From positions 1 to 64,000 of the forward strand of contig DASVPR010000005.1 of assembly GCA_036389485.1 (NCBI GenBank): a stretch of DNA of 64,000 bases. The letters are read 5' to 3'. The notes beneath the pieces were generated by a model. It ran no database searches and was not told the origin of the DNA. It worked only from the letters and a program-made list of their open reading frames with translations. Positions within the stretch are counted from its first letter, which is position 1. The number at the start of each line of letters is the position of its first letter. Source of the stretch: CADCVT01 sp036389485 (lineage in GTDB: Bacteria; Actinomycetota; Thermoleophilia; Solirubrobacterales; Solirubrobacteraceae). The position numbers and the translations under genes are program-made. Positions 60,078 to 64,000 of this stretch are shown here, piece after piece.

Positions 60078-62882
60078 ATGCGCGCACTCGCGATCCCCCT
60101 GGCCGTCGCAGCTGCCCTGCTGCTCCCTCCCGCCGCCTCCGCCGCCGACCGCGAAGGGACCGTGACCGGGACACAGCCGTTCACGTGGGAGACGCCCCCC
60201 GGCGCCGGCGCGAACGTCGACTACGACAGCGCCGCGGGCACGCCGTGCGAGAAGACTCCGGACGCCCAGTGCGACACGACGCTGCTCCACGTCAACGCGG
60301 GCGAGTTCTTCCAGAACCACGCGGGCGGCCTCCAGGTCTCCGCCGGCGACTACACGATCCCGACCAGCGACTTCGACCTCTACGTCTACACGAGCGACGC
60401 CGCCGGCAACCGCGGCAAGCTCGCGGCGTCCTCCGGCGGAGTGCCCGGCAACGAGGAGTCGACGACCGTCGCCGACGTCGACCCGAACGGCTACTACCTC
60501 GTCCAGGTCGTGTACTTCGCGGTGACCGGCAGCGGCTACAAGGGGGAGGCCAAGCTCGTCTCGCACAAGAAGCTGCCGTTCGACCTCGACGACCCGCCCG
60601 GCATAGCGGACGTGCTGGCGAGCGATCCCGGCCGCGGGATCAGGTCGCACTCCGAGCCGCATCTCGCGCAGAGCCCGCTCGACCCGAACCTCCTGATCGC
60701 CGGCTCGAAGATGTACAACCGGGATCGCGACTCGCTGCTCGAGTACGAGTTCAAGATCGGCACGTACGTCTCGTTCGACGGCGGGAAGTCGTGGCACGAC
60801 CTCGGCCAGATCGACGTCTGCCCCGCCTCGCAGGCGGGGCCCGACACCTGGCCGGACAACACGTGCTACCCCGAGGACGATCCGAACAAGGGCGGCACCG
60901 GCCCTGAGGACGTCTACGACCCCGACGCGGACCCGCCCGACACCGCCGTCGACGACCGCGGTGACGGCGACTTCGCCGAGGAGTACATCGTCTCGGACGT
61001 CTGGATGCAGTTCGACGACGAGGGCAACGCGTACGCGATGGTCCTCGACTCGCCGCCGTTCGAGAGCGGCAATGGCTGGGGCATGACCCTGCACAAGTGG
61101 GAGACGCCCTCCGCGGAGGACCTCCAGCCCGGCGGCACGACCTGGGGCCCGCGGGTGCCGATCAACGCCTACGGCGACGGCGCGCGCCAGCAGCTCTTCC
61201 TCGACGACAAGAACACGTTCGCCATCAACAACGCGGGCCCGGACCGCGACGGCAAGATCGGCACGATCATCGCCTGCTGGGGCCAGAACATCCCTGACAT
61301 CGTCAAGCAGCAGGTGGTCTGCGACCGCTCCACCGACGGCGGCCAGAGCTTCCCGGGCGAGCCGATCCCGATCTCGGACGTCCAGCAGCTCGTGATCGGC
61401 GTGCACGTCCTAGGGGACACCAAGGATCCCGACACGTTCTACGCCACGTGGCTGCAGTACGCCACGGGCACCGTGGGGCCGTCGACGCTCGAGGTGGCCA
61501 GGACGACCGACGGCGGCCAGACGTGGCAGCACAACCCCGTCCCGGCCGCGACGCTCGAGGGGCTGCCGACGACGTATCCGGGGCAAGGGTTCCGCAACCT
61601 GTCGATCCCGATCGCGGCGGTCGACCCGACGAGCGGCACGCTCTACATCACCTACCCGGAGTACCGACCGGCGCCCGACCCCGACCAGGACTCGGATCGG
61701 CTGCAGGCCGACATCATGCTCGTCAAGTCCACGGACGGCGGCCAGAGCTTCAGCGACCCGGTCGTCGTCAACCAGGACCACAGCAACGCCGACCAGTTCC
61801 AGCAGTTCATCGACGTCACCCCGAACGGGCAGGTCAACGTCGTCTACTTCGACCGCCGCCTGGACCATTCGATGACCGAGCCCTCGGGCTTCCGCGACGA
61901 GGGGAACTACTTCATCGACCTGTACCTGTCGCGCTCGGCCGACTTCGGCGCGACGTTCGAGGACGTGCGGCTGTCGCACGACTCGTGGGATCCGGCGATC
62001 AACCCGCCGACGTCGCCGTCGGGCGCGTTCATCGGCGACTACCAGGGCTTCGTCGCGAACGACGATCGCGCGGTGGCCTTCTACAACGACACGCACCGCG
62101 CCAACGACCCGTCGCGCGACCCCGAGTTCGACCGCGACGGCGTGCGCTCGCAGTTCCAGGAGGCCGTGGCGTGGCGCATCCCGAACACGGCGGAGTTCGC
62201 GGGCGGCATCACGCCGAGCCGCGAGTCGGAACGCACCGGCGGCGGGGGCGGAGGCCAGGCGGTCCGGTGCACGATCACCGCGGGCTTCCGGCGGGTCGCC
62301 GCGCGGCCGCGCGGCCGCAACCTCGTCCTCTCGTTCGCTCGCCGCGCCTCCCGGCCGGTCACCATCGACGTCTTCCGCACGTCGCAGCGCGGCCGGATCG
62401 TGACGCGCCGCGTGGCCCGCTTCGCCCGCGCCGAGAGCCCGCTGACGCTCCGCGGCCGGCGCCTGCGGCCGGGCTACTACTTCGTGCGCTTCGGCGTGCC
62501 GACGCCCGGCAAGCCCGGGCACGAGTACCGGCGCATCGCGCTGCGGCTCGCCCACGGCCGCTTCCGCCTGCGGCCCTCGTTCTACCGCCGCGACAGCTGC
62601 GGCCTGGTCCGTTCGTTCAAGCTGCAGCGGCCCGTCTTCGCGGGGCGCACCCACACGCCGCTGCGGATCGCGTTCCGCCTGTCGCGCCCGGCGCTCGTGT
62701 CGGTGACGGTGCTCCGCGGCAAGCGGGTCGTCAAGCGGTTCGGTCCGTCGGAGCGCGCCGCCGACGTGACGCACCGGCTGCGCCTCCCGGCTCGGGTGCG
62801 CCGCGGCACCTACCGCGTGCGGCTCGTCGCCAGGCGCGGCGACCAGGTCGTCAGGGCGACGCTGACGTCCAGGCGGCTCTGA
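60078..62882 (+). CDS. Large secreted BNR/Asp-box repeat protein (sialidase-like propeller)
   Basis: The 934-residue protein has a signal peptide (RALAIPLAVAAALLLPPAASA), an N-terminal beta domain of about 170 residues, and a propeller with at least four Asp-box repeats of the form SxDGGxxW/F (SFDGGKSWHD, STDGGQSFPG, TTDGGQTWQH, STDGGQSFSD). These occur in sialidases and other exo-hydrolases, but I do not see a complete sialidase catalytic set, so the activity is unproven. The last 200 residues are Arg-rich beta sequence with GKRVVKRFG, like the C-terminus of the secreted amidase. The ATG at 60078 has AGAAGGAC upstream. A strong hairpin follows the stop. Confidence 0.85.
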   Translation: MRALAIPLAVAAALLLPPAASAADREGTVTGTQPFTWETPPGAGANVDYDSAAGTPCEKTPDAQCDTTLLHVNAGEFFQNHAGGLQVSAGDYTIPTSDFDLYVYTSDAAGNRGKLAASSGGVPGNEESTTVADVDPNGYYLVQVVYFAVTGSGYKGEAKLVSHKKLPFDLDDPPGIADVLASDPGRGIRSHSEPHLAQSPLDPNLLIAGSKMYNRDRDSLLEYEFKIGTYVSFDGGKSWHDLGQIDVCPASQAGPDTWPDNTCYPEDDPNKGGTGPEDVYDPDADPPDTAVDDRGDGDFAEEYIVSDVWMQFDDEGNAYAMVLDSPPFESGNGWGMTLHKWETPSAEDLQPGGTTWGPRVPINAYGDGARQQLFLDDKNTFAINNAGPDRDGKIGTIIACWGQNIPDIVKQQVVCDRSTDGGQSFPGEPIPISDVQQLVIGVHVLGDTKDPDTFYATWLQYATGTVGPSTLEVARTTDGGQTWQHNPVPAATLEGLPTTYPGQGFRNLSIPIAAVDPTSGTLYITYPEYRPAPDPDQDSDRLQADIMLVKSTDGGQSFSDPVVVNQDHSNADQFQQFIDVTPNGQVNVVYFDRRLDHSMTEPSGFRDEGNYFIDLYLSRSADFGATFEDVRLSHDSWDPAINPPTSPSGAFIGDYQGFVANDDRAVAFYNDTHRANDPSRDPEFDRDGVRSQFQEAVAWRIPNTAEFAGGITPSRESERTGGGGGGQAVRCTITAGFRRVAARPRGRNLVLSFARRASRPVTIDVFRTSQRGRIVTRRVARFARAESPLTLRGRRLRPGYYFVRFGVPTPGKPGHEYRRIALRLAHGRFRLRPSFYRRDSCGLVRSFKLQRPVFAGRTHTPLRIAFRLSRPALVSVTVLRGKRVVKRFGPSERAADVTHRLRLPARVRRGTYRVRLVARRGDQVVRATLTSRRL

Positions 62883-62890
62883 GAACCCGC

Positions 62891-62917
62891 GCGGCGGGGC
62901 GCACGCCGCCCCGCCGC
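62891..62917 (+). terminator. Hairpin after the BNR protein gene
   Basis: A perfect 11-bp stem GCGGCGGGGCG/CGCCCCGCCGC with a five-base loop begins nine bases after the stop at 62882. It is followed by GCCGCTTTGG, so the U-tract is weak. It probably ends the transcript. Confidence 0.55.
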
Positions 62918-62986
62918 GCCGCTTTGGATCGTCAAGAGATCAGTAACGGTTCCTGATGACCTTCTGTCCCCGTTGCGCCGTCGGAC

Positions 62987-63979
62987 GTGGGCCTGCTGCG
63001 CCTCGTCCTCGCGACGGTCGCCCTCACGCTCGCCGCCACCGCTTCGGCCCAGGCCGCGACGATCACCGTCGACCAAGACTGCATCGAGCAGGGCACGCCC
63101 GAGACCGGCGACGGCCAGTACTCGGGCAGCCTCGAGGCGCGCCGACCGGCGTCTCGCTCGCCGTCACGGCCGCCCAGTTTCCCGGCGACAACTGGGCCCA
63201 TTACGGCGGCGACTACGTCACCCTGGACGCCTCGGAGAACGGCACCTTCTCGCTCCACATCGGCTACTACACGGCGCTCCTCGACACGCTGTGGGTCAAG
63301 GCGCGCTACTTCGACCGCCAGCTGTGGGCGTGGGTCCAGTTCGCCGAGGTCGAGGTGCCGGTCTGCTCCGACGAGCCCGAGTCCGAGCCCGACCTAGACG
63401 CGGACGACGACGGCGTGAACGACGCCGTCGACAACTGCCAGTCCACCGCCAACCCGGGGGCAGGAGAACAACGATCTCGACGCGCAGGGTGATGCCTGCG
63501 ACGCCGACGACGACAACGACGGCGTCGACGACGGCGCCGACACTGTCAGTTCGCGGCCAACCCGGGCCAGCGCGACGACGACCAGGACGCCATCGGCGCG
63601 ACGCCTGCGACGGCACGTTCGACTCCAGCGACGGCAAGTCGAGCGGTGGCGGCTGGCTGACGAGCTCGGACGGCAGGGTCAACTTCTCGTCGAGCGCCAA
63701 CAGCGTGGACGGCGTGATGGCCGGCAACGGCGTGTTCACCGTCGGCCAGACGAAGATCAATGCCTGACGGTCGACGGCTACTTCCAGTCGGCCACCAACG
63801 ACCGCGCGGTCTTCGTCGGCAGCGCGACGCAGGACGGCGTCGCGACGCGCTACCGGATCGAGCTGACCGACAACGGCGAGCCGGGCACGGCGGACCACGT
63901 CGAGATCTCGACGGACGCCGGGTTCGCGGCGGCCGGCGTGATCGGCGGCGGGAACCTCCAGGTGCACCGCGGCGTGTAG
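62987..63979 (+). pseudogene. Secreted thrombospondin type 3 repeat protein, broken by several indels
   Basis: GTG at 62987 opens a signal peptide (LVLATVALTLAATASAQAA) followed by TITVDQDCIEQGTPETGDGQ. The frame then shifts near 63140 into LAVTAAQFPGDNWAHYGGDY and on to DLDADDDGVNDAVDNCQ, a thrombospondin type 3 calcium repeat. Further single-base changes occur at the GGGGG run near 63455, at GACACTGTC (63539, one A short), near 63600 and at AATGCC near 63760. Joined across these points the protein has two or three DxDxDGVxDxxDNC repeats and a C-terminal beta domain ending GNLQVHRGV at the TAG 63977-63979. The changes are all short indels, so sequencing error near a contig end is more likely than true decay. 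Confidence 0.7.
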
Positions 63980-64000
63980 CCGAGGACAGTTGCCCCGATG

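Noticed and set aside
60078..62882. Calling the BNR protein a sialidase
   Set aside because: Asp boxes are present, but I could not identify the arginine triad and Tyr/Glu nucleophile pair with confidence.

Overview
The window looks like a chromosomal segment of a very GC-rich (roughly 70 percent or more), monoderm actinobacterium. Gene content and style (GTG/TTG starts, Arg-rich secreted proteins, c-di-AMP riboswitch before a cell-wall hydrolase, PASTA-less Ser/Thr kinase, zinc-finger anti-sigma factor) fit Actinomycetota, and the giant Ig-like repeat proteins make me favour the Thermoleophilia/Solirubrobacterales. That placement is inference; no rRNA is present to confirm it. There are no tRNAs, rRNAs, insertion sequences, phage genes or CRISPR arrays that I can support.

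Core information-processing genes run on the minus strand in the classical order, but the order is broken. Reading in the direction of transcription: rpmG-secE-nusG-rplK-rplA-rplJ-rplL, an FHA/HtrA protease gene, rpoB-rpoC, then a block of about 18.5 kb, then rpsL-rpsG, a secreted propeller-like protein, a Ser/Thr kinase with an extracellular beta-propeller, a convergent membrane gene, and fusA-tuf (tuf is cut by the window start). A hairpin followed by a T-run just ahead of fusA looks like an attenuator or an insulating terminator.

The block between rpoC and rpsL holds the most unusual locus. A 2431-residue surface protein with 23 Ig-like repeats and a 1810-residue paralogue with 15 repeats flank a membrane GAF-GGDEF diguanylate cyclase, all in one direction. 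The first protein and the cyclase overlap by ATGA. Both giants end in the same transmembrane helix and cytoplasmic tail, and both are preceded by the same 18-bp element at exactly the same distance (47 nt) from the ATG. This reads as a dedicated c-di-GMP-linked giant adhesin or surface-fibre system. The same block contains an aminotransferase-alanine dehydrogenase pair, a DMT-type transporter and a HAD-like protein.

From 40 to 50 kb there is a signalling region. A small RTX-like secreted protein, an OmpR-type response regulator, a histidine kinase, a very large adenylate cyclase-ATPase-TPR protein carrying four NTF2/SnoaL-like modules, and an FKBP lipoprotein form one apparent operon. It faces a second RTX-like gene across an intergenic region containing a symmetrical array of TTCTCA repeats with 11-bp spacing, a probable site for the adjacent regulator. 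The second RTX gene is followed by a c-di-AMP (ydaO-type) riboswitch controlling an M23 peptidase.

From 50 to 64 kb lie a sigma factor/anti-sigma/CopD-like cluster, a glycosyltransferase, a Crp-like regulator, a secreted amidase, a LysR regulator with an ETHE1-like sulfur dioxygenase and an MFS transporter fused in frame to a lipoprotein, a secreted BNR-repeat protein, and a final thrombospondin type 3 repeat gene broken by several single-base indels. The clustered indels at the end suggest sequencing or assembly errors near a contig edge.
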